Part shown: in pieces, positions 7,897 to 16,106 of the stretch
Layout of the letters: each line of letters begins with the position of its first letter
Position numbering within the stretch: the stretch's first letter is position 1
DNA from: JBEKJU01 sp050011095
GTDB lineage: Bacteria; Desulfobacterota; Syntrophorhabdia; Syntrophorhabdales; WCHB1-27
Assembly: GCA_050011095.1 (NCBI GenBank)
Contig: JBEKJU010000016.1
Coordinates: forward strand, 1 to 33,494
Length of the DNA: 33,494 nt
Reading direction: 5' to 3'
The notes under the pieces: model-generated
The model's database searches: none
The model's input: the letters and a program-made list of their open reading frames with translations, nothing else
What the model was told of the DNA's origin: nothing
Made by a program: the position numbers and the translations under genes

Positions 7897-9573
7897 TTAA
7901 AACCGGAGGAAATTGACGAAGGTCCTGTCAAAATCCTTGTAGTTGGCCAGCTCTATCGTCTCTACCGTCTTGGTAACCCTTTCGATTCCTTCCCTGTATG
8001 CCTTGTTCAGAAGGAAGGCGACCCCACCCGTTCTGGATGTGTTGCCGACGAAGCTGATTTTACCGCGAAAAGCCTCCGGCAGGAGGCCGATAGCAAGGAG
8101 ATTTTTTTCTCTCAGATGGTAACCGAAGGCGCCTGCTATGAGGACCTCATTCACTTCGGCAGGGCTGACCCCTGTAGCGCGGAGGAGGTATTCGATGCCG
8201 GTTCTTATGGCCCCTTTTGCTAGCTGCACCTGCCTGATGTCGTTCTGTGAAAGATATACGGCGTCGGTCAGATGGAAAACGGGTTTTCCCCCTACGAGCA
8301 CGAGCCGTTCCCTAAGTGGGGATTGGGAGGCCCCGTGGTCGGTTCGTCCGAGCCGGCCGCTCCCATCGATGAGCCGATGGGTAACCAACTCCCCCACGAC
8401 GTCGAGAAGACCGCTGCCGCAGATGCCCTTTGCCGCAGACTGTCCGATAATACCGATAAGCGGATCATTGCTTCCGTTCACCTCAAAGGATTCTATGGCG
8501 CCACTGCCCGCCCTCATGCCGAAGGTGATGTTCATCCCCTCAAAAGCCGGCCCGGCAGCCGTCGAGGAGGCCACCAACCGTCCGTTATCGGCGATTACCA
8601 TCTCCCCATTGGTGCCGATATCGATGAAAAGGGTAATGCCTTTTCGTTCATGGAGTCTGGTCGCCAGCACCCCTGAGGTGATATCGGCGCCAATGAAGCC
8701 GGAGATGATGGGTGGAAGATAGATACTCGCGCAATCGGCGATCCGGAAAACTCCGTCGCCTTTAATGAGCAGACGATTTCCACCCCGGAGGTTAGGGGTA
8801 TAGGGATACCTGCCGAGAGGGGAGGGGTCTGTATTGGTGGCGAGGTGAAGCATGCACGTATTGCCGCTGTAGACTAATTCATAAATGTGCCTTCTTGAGA
8901 CACCTGTCCGGGCGGTCAGGTCTTCGATCATGTGGTCGATCTCGGCCGTGATAAGTCCGTAGAGCAGGGCGAGACCTTCTTTGCCGGACGCGAGCTTTAT
9001 GCGGGAGAGCACGTCCTGCCCGTGAAGGCTCTGAGGGTTGAGGGCAGAGGCGGATTCTATCTCCCTGCCGCTTGTCACATCGACCAGGGTGGCTACCAGT
9101 GTCGTCGTCCCTATGTCAATGACAACGCCATAGAGCGCATCAGTTGTATCTCCTTCCTCGACGGCGATAACACGGGGGCCGCCATAGACGGTTGTTTCCT
9201 GCCGGGGAAGGGAGAACTCCTTTCTGACGAACGGATTGATCTCCGTGGCGATACTTGTTCCGGTTTCGAGAACCCTCACAGACTCTTCGGTCTGCCCGCC
9301 TGTCAACTCGACCAGTACGTCTCCTTCCAGTACCTGGGTCTGGCACGCGAGGACGATGCCTGCGCCTTCCTCCTCCGGGGTAAGGCCATACCTGCCCAGA
9401 ATCGTGACGCCCGGATGCGCGCCGGGGAGGGTCACCTTGCACTTTCCACACTTCCCCGTGCCGTTGCAGGGTGCTTCTACCACGATACCGGCCTTTCGCG
9501 CGGCGTCAAGGATTGTGCCGCCCGGAGGCAGTTCGGCGAAGACCTTTGAGGGCAGAAAAGTAACTTTAGGCAT
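7897..9573 (-). CDS. RACo-type corrinoid-protein reductive activator (2Fe-2S + ASKHA ATPase, DUF4445)
   Basis: This 558-residue protein couples ATP hydrolysis to re-reduction of inactive cob(II)alamin on methyl-transfer corrinoid proteins. The N-terminus is a ferredoxin-like [2Fe-2S] domain with Cys36-x5-Cys42-x2-Cys45 and Cys77. The remainder is the ASKHA ATPase typical of RACo/DUF4445 proteins: phosphate loops GVVIDIGTTTLVATLVD (about residue 148) and FIDIGTNGEMVI (about 325), then GSGAIESF and CGSGLLD. The ATG at 9571-9573 overlaps by eight bases the stop of a truncated corrinoid-protein gene, suggesting translational coupling, and GAAGGAAG lies upstream. The plus-strand corrinoid operon is the obvious client. 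Confidence 0.9.
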   Translation of the reverse strand: MPKVTFLPSKVFAELPPGGTILDAARKAGIVVEAPCNGTGKCGKCKVTLPGAHPGVTILGRYGLTPEEEGAGIVLACQTQVLEGDVLVELTGGQTEESVRVLETGTSIATEINPFVRKEFSLPRQETTVYGGPRVIAVEEGDTTDALYGVVIDIGTTTLVATLVDVTSGREIESASALNPQSLHGQDVLSRIKLASGKEGLALLYGLITAEIDHMIEDLTARTGVSRRHIYELVYSGNTCMLHLATNTDPSPLGRYPYTPNLRGGNRLLIKGDGVFRIADCASIYLPPIISGFIGADITSGVLATRLHERKGITLFIDIGTNGEMVIADNGRLVASSTAAGPAFEGMNITFGMRAGSGAIESFEVNGSNDPLIGIIGQSAAKGICGSGLLDVVGELVTHRLIDGSGRLGRTDHGASQSPLRERLVLVGGKPVFHLTDAVYLSQNDIRQVQLAKGAIRTGIEYLLRATGVSPAEVNEVLIAGAFGYHLREKNLLAIGLLPEAFRGKISFVGNTSRTGGVAFLLNKAYREGIERVTKTVETIELANYKDFDRTFVNFLRF

Positions 9574-9900
9574 GGATCACGTCTTCCTTCACTGTTCTCG
9601 TCACGGTTTTGATGAGGGCAAGCGATGCCGATGTGGAGAGGCCGCGGGAAGGGGCGATGTGTCTTATTTCATCGCGAATGCGCTTGAGATGGGGTCCGAG
9701 GAGGCTGAGGCCGGCATACATGGCGTCCGGGCAGATAAGCGACTCGGGAACGATGCGCCCCTGTTCCTCGAAAAGCAGCCCGGCCCTCTCCGTGCCCTGA
9801 GACAAGCCTTTTTTATGGCCTCGTAGGCGTCAATCCTGTCCTCGATTACCTGCCTGGCGAGATCGACAACGTCAGCTACTACATTGAGCAGTAATACAAT
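9566..9900 (-). pseudogene. Truncated, frameshifted corrinoid protein (B12-binding_2 cap domain only)
   Basis: Two frames together encode the helical cap domain of a methyltransferase corrinoid protein. The first frame (from about 9891) reads VVDLARQVIEDRIDAYEAIKK. The second (from 9805) reads GLSQGTERAGLLFEEQG, then VPESLICPDAMYAGL and GPHLKR, closely parallel to the intact protein at 10456. The cobalamin-binding domain with DxHxxG is missing and is replaced by about 35 unrelated residues. The frame change falls on A-AAA-AAG (9814-9808 on the minus strand), a classic -1 slippery heptamer, and a -1 slip restores the frame exactly. No ATG/GTG/TTG opens the first frame. It is probably a decayed paralogue; a recoded short cap protein is the alternative. 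Confidence 0.7.
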
Positions 9901-9917
9901 AGAAATCGTATCGTATA

Positions 9918-9947
9918 TATTTAAGGAGTGTTCGAAATATTTGTCAA
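9918..9947 (-). promoter_or_regulatory. Probable promoter of the minus-strand activator transcript
   Basis: On the minus strand TTGACA is followed after 18 bases by TAAATA, in an AT-rich patch that contrasts with the GC-rich genes around it. A start near 9911 would leave almost no leader before the truncated corrinoid frame. This is a pattern match only. Confidence 0.45.
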
Positions 9948-10322
9948 GATAAATCTCAGGCTGAATCTATCCCTGCATCGTACCTTAATTATCCCAGCCC
10001 GTTATCGATAATTCTGAACAAACCTGTCCGGATGCCGTGTATTTGACGTCCAAGGCCGGCCGAAGCCGACCCGGAGCGCGCCAGAACCAACCTCGGCCAC
10101 CGGAGCATTGAGAACAGTTGTCACCACATCCTCAATTGGAGCCATGACGAAGACCGGAGTCCGTTACGCACCGGTCATGGCCCGGAAAACGTTACCCGGC
10201 TCCGATGTTTTGCCATCGGAGTGATCAAATCCAAAGACGCACGAAGCGCCGCACAGAAAATGCGAGAGCTGACACTATTTAAAATAGCTATTAGTTGTTC
10301 CGTATATATAGTTATTATATTA
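9948..10322. other. Divergent regulatory region of the methyl-transfer locus
   Basis: Roughly 375 bases lie between the two divergent promoters. No gene is visible. It holds two clean hairpins: GCCATGAC/GTCATGGC (10141-10148 with 10174-10181, enclosing an ACCGG/CCGGT pair) and CTCCGATG/CATCGGAG with loop TTTTGC (10200-10221). A looser ATTGAG/CTCAAT pair precedes them. I could not find the conserved core of a cobalamin riboswitch. The hairpins could be operators or the ends of an older transcript. Confidence 0.5.
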
Positions 10323-10351
10323 TTGACATTCCTTAGAGTAATAGTTATTTT
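10323..10351 (+). promoter_or_regulatory. Promoter of the corrinoid methyltransferase operon
   Basis: A perfect TTGACA is followed after 17 bases by TATTTT. AT-rich sequence (10265-10322) sits just upstream like an UP element. The start would be near 10358, about 100 bases before the first gene. Confidence 0.55.
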
Positions 10352-10455
10352 TCAAGCGTCGCTGTACTTCATCGAAATGATCAGGCTTGGCGAAGCCGGA
10401 AGAGGCAGGGCTCCGTGCCCCGTCGCATCCGGGCTTATTCCAAAGGAGGGAAGTT

Positions 10456-11121
10456 ATGGCAAGAGCGAGGGAGGAGATTCTGAAGGACCTGGCGGGCAGT
10501 GTTCTCAACATGGACGAGGAGCTTGCCGCAAGAACGGCAAGAGAGGCGATTGAAAGCGGCCTTGACCCGTATGATGCGATCTCGAGCGGGCTCGTTGTGG
10601 GAATGAATCAGGCGGGCGAGTTGTTCGAGACCGAAGAGTACTTTGTTCCGGAAATCCTTATATGCTCTGATGCCATGTACGTGGCGCTCGACATCCTAAG
10701 GCCCCACTTAAAGAGAGAAAACGGCAAAGAAAAGGTGGGATGCGTGATCGGGGTCGTCCAGGGCGATACACATGATATCGGAAAAAATCTTGTCAAGATT
10801 ATGCTCGACGTAGCAGGTTTTGAGATTCATGACCTGGGGAGGAATGTTCCTCTTTCCGACTTCATCGAGAAGGCTAAGGAGGTCAACGCCGGCCTTATCT
10901 GCATGTCGACCCTCATGACCACCACGATGGACAACATGGCAACCGTCATCGAGATGCTCAAGGAAGAGGGGATCAGGAACCGTTTCAAGGTCATCATAGG
11001 AGGCGGCCCCATATCCCAGGGATTTGCAGACAGGATCGGAGCGGACGGCTACGCGGACAATGCTACAAGCGCCGTCAGGGTAGCGAAGGGCCTGGCCGCT
11101 AACATGATCGTCAGGCAATAA
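10456..11121 (+). CDS. Methyltransferase corrinoid protein (B12-binding)
   Basis: This 221-residue protein is the standard size of MtaC/MtbC/MttC-type corrinoid proteins, which carry the methyl group on cobalamin between two methyltransferases. Residues about 1-90 are the helical B12-binding_2 cap (PYDAISSGLVVGMNQAGELFE, VPEILICSDAMYVALDIL). The Rossmann B12 domain follows. The lower-ligand motif is GDTHDIGKN with His106, and later signature positions include GLICMSTLMTTTM and IIGGGPIS. The ATG at 10456 follows AAAGGAGG; upstream in-frame codons lack a ribosome binding site. It is the first gene of a five-gene operon with short or overlapping junctions. The substrate cannot be told from this protein. 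Confidence 0.95.
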   Translation: MARAREEILKDLAGSVLNMDEELAARTAREAIESGLDPYDAISSGLVVGMNQAGELFETEEYFVPEILICSDAMYVALDILRPHLKRENGKEKVGCVIGVVQGDTHDIGKNLVKIMLDVAGFEIHDLGRNVPLSDFIEKAKEVNAGLICMSTLMTTTMDNMATVIEMLKEEGIRNRFKVIIGGGPISQGFADRIGADGYADNATSAVRVAKGLAANMIVRQ

Positions 11122-11133
11122 GGAGAATCCGAC

Positions 11134-12192
11134 ATGGAAATGACGAACATCCCCGGAGACAACCAGAGCTCTCTCGAAAGGGTTTTATGTTACCTTCAGG
11201 GCAAAAACCCGCAGAGGATAGCCTGCTTTCCCTTGATACTCAACCACGCCGCCAGGGTACTGGGCGTACCTATCGGTAAGTACAATCGTAATGGAGAGCT
11301 GATGGGGAAATCCCATGTTGCCGCTTTCAGGAGATACGGCAACGATCTGATAACGATTTTTTCCACCACTTCGACGCTTGGCGAAGCCATGGGCACCAAA
11401 ATGGTTTTTTTCGATGAGGACGCCCCGCAGATCGAGCAGCCATTGATCAGGGAGCTTGATGACATAAAACGAGTACGCATGCCGGATTGTACGAAAGACG
11501 GCCGTCTGCCCGTCTATCTGGAGGCGGCCGAAATAGCGGTTGCCGAAGTGGGAACCGAGGTTGTGGTGAGCACCGTTCTTGCGGGACCCTTTACCACAGC
11601 CGCGGCACTCAGGCCTATCGAACTTTTCACCCGAGACCTGCGCAAGAACAAAGAGTGGGTACATCAGCTTCTCGAAATCTGTACACAGGCGGGCATCAGG
11701 TTCATCGATGAAATCCTCAAGCGGAAATCGCTTCCCATCGTGGTTGAACCCATAGGCTCGGGCAGCCTGGTGAGCCCCGCCCATTTCAGGGAATTCGTCG
11801 CGCCTTACCTGAAGCAATTGTCCGCCCACGTCCACGCCAACGGGGGTGGATTGCCCGCGGTCCTCCATATCTGCGGCAAAACAAAACCCAACTGGCAAGC
11901 AATGCTCGAGGCCGATTTCGACATATGGAGCCTGGACGCGGTTGACATGGGGGAGGCCAAAGAGGCGGCCGGTCATAGAGTCGTTCTCGTCGGCAACGTT
12001 GTCCCCGCCCATCTGCTCAAGGACACGCCCGAAGAGATAGACGCCGAGGCACGGATCGTCTGCGAGAAGGCGATGGGGAGTCCCAGGGGTTTTATTCTGG
12101 GGTCCGGATGCGAGGTACCGATAGAAACCCCACCGGCAAATGTAGACGCCCTTATCAACGCCGCGCGCAAATACGGAAGGTTCGATACATAG
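11134..12192 (+). CDS. UroD/MtaA-family zinc methyltransferase (copy 1)
   Basis: This 352-residue protein belongs to the uroporphyrinogen-decarboxylase-fold methyltransferases (MtaA, MtbA, CmuA relatives), which use zinc to activate a thiol or similar acceptor and exchange a methyl group with a corrinoid protein. The zinc ligands expected for the group are present: His245-x-Cys247 in LHICGK and Cys326 in GSGCEVP. The N-terminus (SSLERVLCYLQGKNPQRIACFP) is typical. The ATG follows AAGGAG 12 bases after the corrinoid gene. True UroD lacks this His-x-Cys site, so heme synthesis is unlikely. Whether it serves as the acceptor-side (MT2) or the substrate-side enzyme is not settled. Confidence 0.88.
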   Translation: MEMTNIPGDNQSSLERVLCYLQGKNPQRIACFPLILNHAARVLGVPIGKYNRNGELMGKSHVAAFRRYGNDLITIFSTTSTLGEAMGTKMVFFDEDAPQIEQPLIRELDDIKRVRMPDCTKDGRLPVYLEAAEIAVAEVGTEVVVSTVLAGPFTTAAALRPIELFTRDLRKNKEWVHQLLEICTQAGIRFIDEILKRKSLPIVVEPIGSGSLVSPAHFREFVAPYLKQLSAHVHANGGGLPAVLHICGKTKPNWQAMLEADFDIWSLDAVDMGEAKEAAGHRVVLVGNVVPAHLLKDTPEEIDAEARIVCEKAMGSPRGFILGSGCEVPIETPPANVDALINAARKYGRFDT

Positions 12193-12199
12193 GACGCAA

Positions 12200-13129
12200 T
12201 TGAAACGATCCGGTGAACGTCCTCTGAGCACCCACCTGGTGTGCGGTTTCCTGGGTGCGGGCAAGACTACCTATATCCTTGAGCGGTTGAGAGATAAGAG
12301 CGCCAGGACCGCTGTTCTCGTCAACGAGTTCGGCACGCTCGGAATCGACGGCCAGACCATACGGGCAAAGGGCGGGATGAATGTCGTGGAAATGGCCGGA
12401 GGCTGTATCTGCTGCAGCCAGAGACAGGACCTGGTGAAATGCGTTATCGAAATAGCGCGGGACATAAGGCCGGATTTCCTCTTGATTGAACCCAGTGGGG
12501 TGGCCGAGGCTTCGGAACTCCTGAACGCGCTCTCCGACGATTCTCTCGCAGGGGTGATATCCTGTGACGCGACAATTACCATCATCGATGCGACCACTTT
12601 CTTGGATTATTCGGAGCCCGGCTCCTTCGGGACATTTTTTCTCGATCAGGTCGAAAACGCGGACGTGGTATTGATAAACAAGGTCGATCTTGTGGATCCC
12701 GGCCTGCTCGGGGAGATCGAAGCAAGGATTAATCATGTAAACCCCGGGGCCGTCGTCGTGAGAACGGACCATTGCCGCTATAGCGCGACGCTCCCTCAGG
12801 CCCGGAGAAAACGTCCAATCACTTCCCATAAGAACGCCTTGGAATTCGGTTCCGTGAGCCTTGAGTTGCAGAAGCCCATTCCATCTGAATCGCTTGAACG
12901 GTTTCTCTCTCATCTGTTGGACGGGGCGTTCGGCGAAATCCTGAGGGCTAAAGGTTTCGTGCAGATAGAAGGCGGGGCGTGCGTCGAAGTCCAGATGACC
13001 CCCGGCCGGGTTTCGATTGAACCCGTGGAATGCCGGATGCCGCCTAAAATGATTTTCCTGGGCCGCGGTCTCAAGCATTCCGCCCTTGAGGGTTATTTTG
13101 CATCGGGCGGTATATGGGAGGTTACGTGA
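12200..13129 (+). CDS. COG0523/CobW-family G3E GTPase, probable metallochaperone
   Basis: This 309-residue P-loop GTPase has Walker A GFLGAGKTT (residues 16-24), the family metal motif GGCICC (Cys69, Cys71, Cys72), a Walker B-like LLIEPSG and INKVD for guanine. These proteins hand metals (zinc, or cobalt/nickel in some relatives) to target enzymes. The start is TTG at 12200, seven bases after the previous stop; no ATG is available near the conserved N-terminus. It ends in a GTGA overlap with the next gene. Its C-terminal domain has no histidine-rich stretch. Being wedged between two zinc-type methyltransferases suggests they are its clients, which is inference. Confidence 0.88.
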   Translation: MKRSGERPLSTHLVCGFLGAGKTTYILERLRDKSARTAVLVNEFGTLGIDGQTIRAKGGMNVVEMAGGCICCSQRQDLVKCVIEIARDIRPDFLLIEPSGVAEASELLNALSDDSLAGVISCDATITIIDATTFLDYSEPGSFGTFFLDQVENADVVLINKVDLVDPGLLGEIEARINHVNPGAVVVRTDHCRYSATLPQARRKRPITSHKNALEFGSVSLELQKPIPSESLERFLSHLLDGAFGEILRAKGFVQIEGGACVEVQMTPGRVSIEPVECRMPPKMIFLGRGLKHSALEGYFASGGIWEVT

Positions 13130-14160
13130 CTCAAAAGGAACGTCTTATCAAGGTTCTAAGGAAAGAGCCGGTCGATAGAAAACCTTTTATCTGTCCGGGT
13201 GGAATGATGACCATGATCGTCACCGATGTGATGGAGACCTCGGGTGTGTTCTGGCCCGAGGCACACGGTGACCCCGACAAAATGGCTGCGCTGACGCTGG
13301 CAGCCAACAGGTTTGCCCGCGTGGAGAATCTTGGCGTGCCTTTCTGCATGACCGTTGAGGCCGAATCAATGGGTGCGGCGGTCGACCTGGGCACGCGCGA
13401 AAGCGAGCCCAAGGTGATCGCCTATGCGATAAATGCGATGGAAGATGTTGACAAGCTTGCCGCGCTCGTTGCGACCGGCGGCCGCGCGAAAGTGTGCACG
13501 GATGCGATACGGATGCTCAAGAAAAAAGCGCCTGAGCTGCCGGTCATCGCCAACCTGACAGGACCGGTAAGCCTTGCCACCTCGCTAATCGACCCTCTCA
13601 TTTATTACAGGGCGATAAGAAAAAATAAGGCGGCCGCTCACAGGCTGACCGATATGGCTACCGAGAACCTGATACGATTCGGCAGGGCGATGCTTCTCGC
13701 GGGCGCCGATGTGATCTGCATCGCGGACCCGAGCGCTACCGGGGAGATCGTCGGGCGCAGCGGCTTCGAGGAATTTGTCGCGCCGTACATAAACCGAATA
13801 ATCGAGTTGCTGAGCAGCGAGTTTCATGTCCCTTCGATCGTCCATATCTGCGGCAATGTGAAGACCCTGGGAAACGCCCTGGGCAGCTTGACCGCGGACG
13901 CGGTAAGCGTCGATTCGATGGTCAACATCGGGCTTCTGAAACAGATGATAGGCGAAAAGGTCTCAATGGGCAACGTCAGTACCCATTTATTGGCCGAAGG
14001 AAGCGCGGACAACGTGTTGAACGCTGCTCGCGCGTGTCTTGGAAGGGGCGTCGATATCCTGGCGCCCGCCTGCGGTATCAGCCCGAAAACCCCGCTTGAG
14101 AACGTGTTGATCCTCCAACTGGCCGCAGCCGCAACGGGAGAAGCAGTGAACGCCCGATGA
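13126..14160 (+). CDS. UroD/MtaA-family zinc methyltransferase (copy 2)
   Basis: This 344-residue second member of the MtaA/UroD-fold group opens with TQKERLIKVLRKEPVDRKPFICPGG-like sequence, the standard start of MtaA-type proteins. Zinc ligands are His240-x-Cys242 (VHICGN) and Cys316 (APACGIS). The GTG at 13126 sits six bases after GGGAGG and overlaps the upstream stop as GTGA, so it is preferred to the ATG at 13114, which would add four residues. It differs widely from copy 1, so the two probably have different partners or substrates. One of them may act as the substrate-specific methyltransferase, since no other candidate is encoded here. Confidence 0.88.
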   Translation: MTQKERLIKVLRKEPVDRKPFICPGGMMTMIVTDVMETSGVFWPEAHGDPDKMAALTLAANRFARVENLGVPFCMTVEAESMGAAVDLGTRESEPKVIAYAINAMEDVDKLAALVATGGRAKVCTDAIRMLKKKAPELPVIANLTGPVSLATSLIDPLIYYRAIRKNKAAAHRLTDMATENLIRFGRAMLLAGADVICIADPSATGEIVGRSGFEEFVAPYINRIIELLSSEFHVPSIVHICGNVKTLGNALGSLTADAVSVDSMVNIGLLKQMIGEKVSMGNVSTHLLAEGSADNVLNAARACLGRGVDILAPACGISPKTPLENVLILQLAAAATGEAVNAR

Positions 14161-16106
14161 CTCTCGGAGTAGGGATCGATACCGGCGGAACATTTACCGA
14201 CAGCGCGATCGTCGACCTGGAATCGGGTCTTGTCCGCTCCAAGGCAAAAGCGCTTACCACCAGGCAGGACTTGCGGATCGGGATCGCTAATTCCCTTTCC
14301 CTGCTGAATCAGGCGCTTTTTTCGAAGGTTAGGCTCGTGGCCCTAACAACCCTTGCCACCAACAGCGTGGTGGAGGGCAAGGGTTCGCGGGTAGGCCTTA
14401 TCGTGGCCGTTCCGAACGCCGCAACATTCAATCTTCCCGCACATGTTCCCGCTCTCCAGACCGCGATTATCAGCGGAGCCCATGACCGCAATGGCGAGGT
14501 CGCAGTTAATCTCGACGAGGCGGCAGCCTACGGGGCGGTCACACGAATGGCCGCAACGGTGGATACGTTTGCCGTTTCCTGTTATTTCAGCATCTATAAC
14601 GCTGAGCACGAAGCAAAGATAAAGGCGCTGATATCTGCCGCGGGTGAATATCCTGTCGTCTGCGGCCACGAGCTTTCGGCGGACGTGGGGCTCATAGAGC
14701 GTGCCGTCACCGCCTGTCTCAACGCAAGGCTTCTGCCGGTCGTCAGTGCGCTCCTTCAGGCCGTAAAAGAGACACTTATCGAATATGACATAAGGGCTCC
14801 GCTGATGATCGTAAGGGGGGACGGTTCCCTTATTACCGAAGAGGTTGCCCGCTTGAGGCCGGTTGAGACGGTCTTGTCCGGACCGGCTGCAAGCGTAGTG
14901 GGCGCATGCCGCTTGACGGGAATCGATGACGCGGTGGTAGTGGATATGGGAGGAACGACTACGGACATTGCGGTCGTAACCGATCAGAGGGCGGCAACGA
15001 GCATCAATGGGGCGATAATAGGGGGCTGGCAGACAAGGGTTAAGGCCGCGGACCTGTGGACGGCCGGTATCGGAGGGGACAGCAAGATTATGGTGAGCGC
15101 GGCCGGGGAGATCCGTGTCGGTCCCAGGCGCGCCATCCCCATATGCTCTGCGGCGCATGCCTATCCTCCACTGAAGCAAATGCTGGAGGCGCTGCTCTCC
15201 GGGGATGGCAAGAAGGGAATGGTGGGCCTCGATTTCTTTACCCTTTCGACCCGACCCGACTTTCCTCTTTCCCGGTATGAAGCGGCACTGATCCGGATGC
15301 TCGACGGCAAGGCGCTTCACAAGAGCCGGATAGATGCGGACTTCGCCTTCGTGAACTTCGAGCGATTGATCGAGCTTGGGTCTGTTGCGGAAATTTCCTT
15401 TACCCCCACCGATCTGCTCGTCGGGAGAGGCGATATAAGTCTGTGGGACAAAGAGGCGTCGGAGTTGGCGCTTCGGTATTTGACGGGCATCACGGGAATT
15501 GGCAGGGAAACCATCTGCGATAATATGCTCACTGAGGTAATCGAGATTCTCAAGCTCAATATAGCAGGAAAAGTTCTGAGGCAGGATGGCGACTCGCTAC
15601 AGGTCTGGTCGCCGGAGGTCATGCATTTTTTTGAGCGTCTGCTGAGGCAGAACGGCAACGGAGAGCTTCCCGCGGCCTTCCGTTTAAAAAGACCCCTTGT
15701 TGCAGTGGGAGCGCCCGTAAAAGCGTTCTTTCCACGCGTCGCTTCAGAGCTCGGTGCGCGGCTCGTCATTCCTGAACACTCCGAGGTGGCCAATGCAGTG
15801 GGTGCCGTGACGGGGAGGGTGGTCGAGACGGTCCAAGCATACGTCAGACCCGACAGACCTTTCGGTTTCACTGTTATCGGAGAAGATGGGCGCCGCACAT
15901 TCGACACCCTCGATGACGCCGTTGCCTTTGGCGAGGAGCATGTGCGGGCTCTTGCCACTGAGCGCGCCCTGCGAAGCGGAGGAAGGGACGTGGAGACCAG
16001 TGTCTTCAAAGAGGAGGTCGTCGCGCGGGTTGAGGATTATTGGGGAGGAAATTTTCTGATCGAATTGAAACTTTTCGCCCGGGCCGTCGGCAAACCCGCC
16101 CTTTAG
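14157..16106 (+). CDS. Hydantoinase/oxoprolinase (HyuA)-family ATPase
   Basis: This 649-residue protein of the ASKHA fold starts with GVGIDTGGTFTD (residues 4-15), the first phosphate loop. VVVDMGGTTTDIAVV at about residue 260 is the second. LSGPAASVVGA lies just before it, as in the HyuA family. The family includes ATP-dependent hydantoinases and 5-oxoprolinase subunits, but no HyuB partner is present. The ATGA overlap with copy 2 places it in the methyl-transfer operon. Members in such loci are plausibly ATP-dependent helpers of corrinoid proteins, parallel to the RACo-type gene next door; that role is inference. Its stop overlaps that of the convergent DUF1638 gene. Confidence 0.85.
   Translation: MTLGVGIDTGGTFTDSAIVDLESGLVRSKAKALTTRQDLRIGIANSLSLLNQALFSKVRLVALTTLATNSVVEGKGSRVGLIVAVPNAATFNLPAHVPALQTAIISGAHDRNGEVAVNLDEAAAYGAVTRMAATVDTFAVSCYFSIYNAEHEAKIKALISAAGEYPVVCGHELSADVGLIERAVTACLNARLLPVVSALLQAVKETLIEYDIRAPLMIVRGDGSLITEEVARLRPVETVLSGPAASVVGACRLTGIDDAVVVDMGGTTTDIAVVTDQRAATSINGAIIGGWQTRVKAADLWTAGIGGDSKIMVSAAGEIRVGPRRAIPICSAAHAYPPLKQMLEALLSGDGKKGMVGLDFFTLSTRPDFPLSRYEAALIRMLDGKALHKSRIDADFAFVNFERLIELGSVAEISFTPTDLLVGRGDISLWDKEASELALRYLTGITGIGRETICDNMLTEVIEILKLNIAGKVLRQDGDSLQVWSPEVMHFFERLLRQNGNGELPAAFRLKRPLVAVGAPVKAFFPRVASELGARLVIPEHSEVANAVGAVTGRVVETVQAYVRPDRPFGFTVIGEDGRRTFDTLDDAVAFGEEHVRALATERALRSGGRDVETSVFKEEVVARVEDYWGGNFLIELKLFARAVGKPAL

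Noticed and set aside
9948..10455. Cobalamin riboswitch upstream of the corrinoid operon
   Set aside because: I looked for the B12-box core and its flanking stems and could not assemble them; only simple hairpins are present.
11185..12264. 359-codon minus-strand open frame
   Set aside because: Antisense shadow of the first UroD-type gene, produced by GC-rich codon bias.
14343..15320. 325-codon minus-strand open frame
   Set aside because: Antisense shadow of the HyuA-type gene; rich in Arg/His/Cys with no family pattern.
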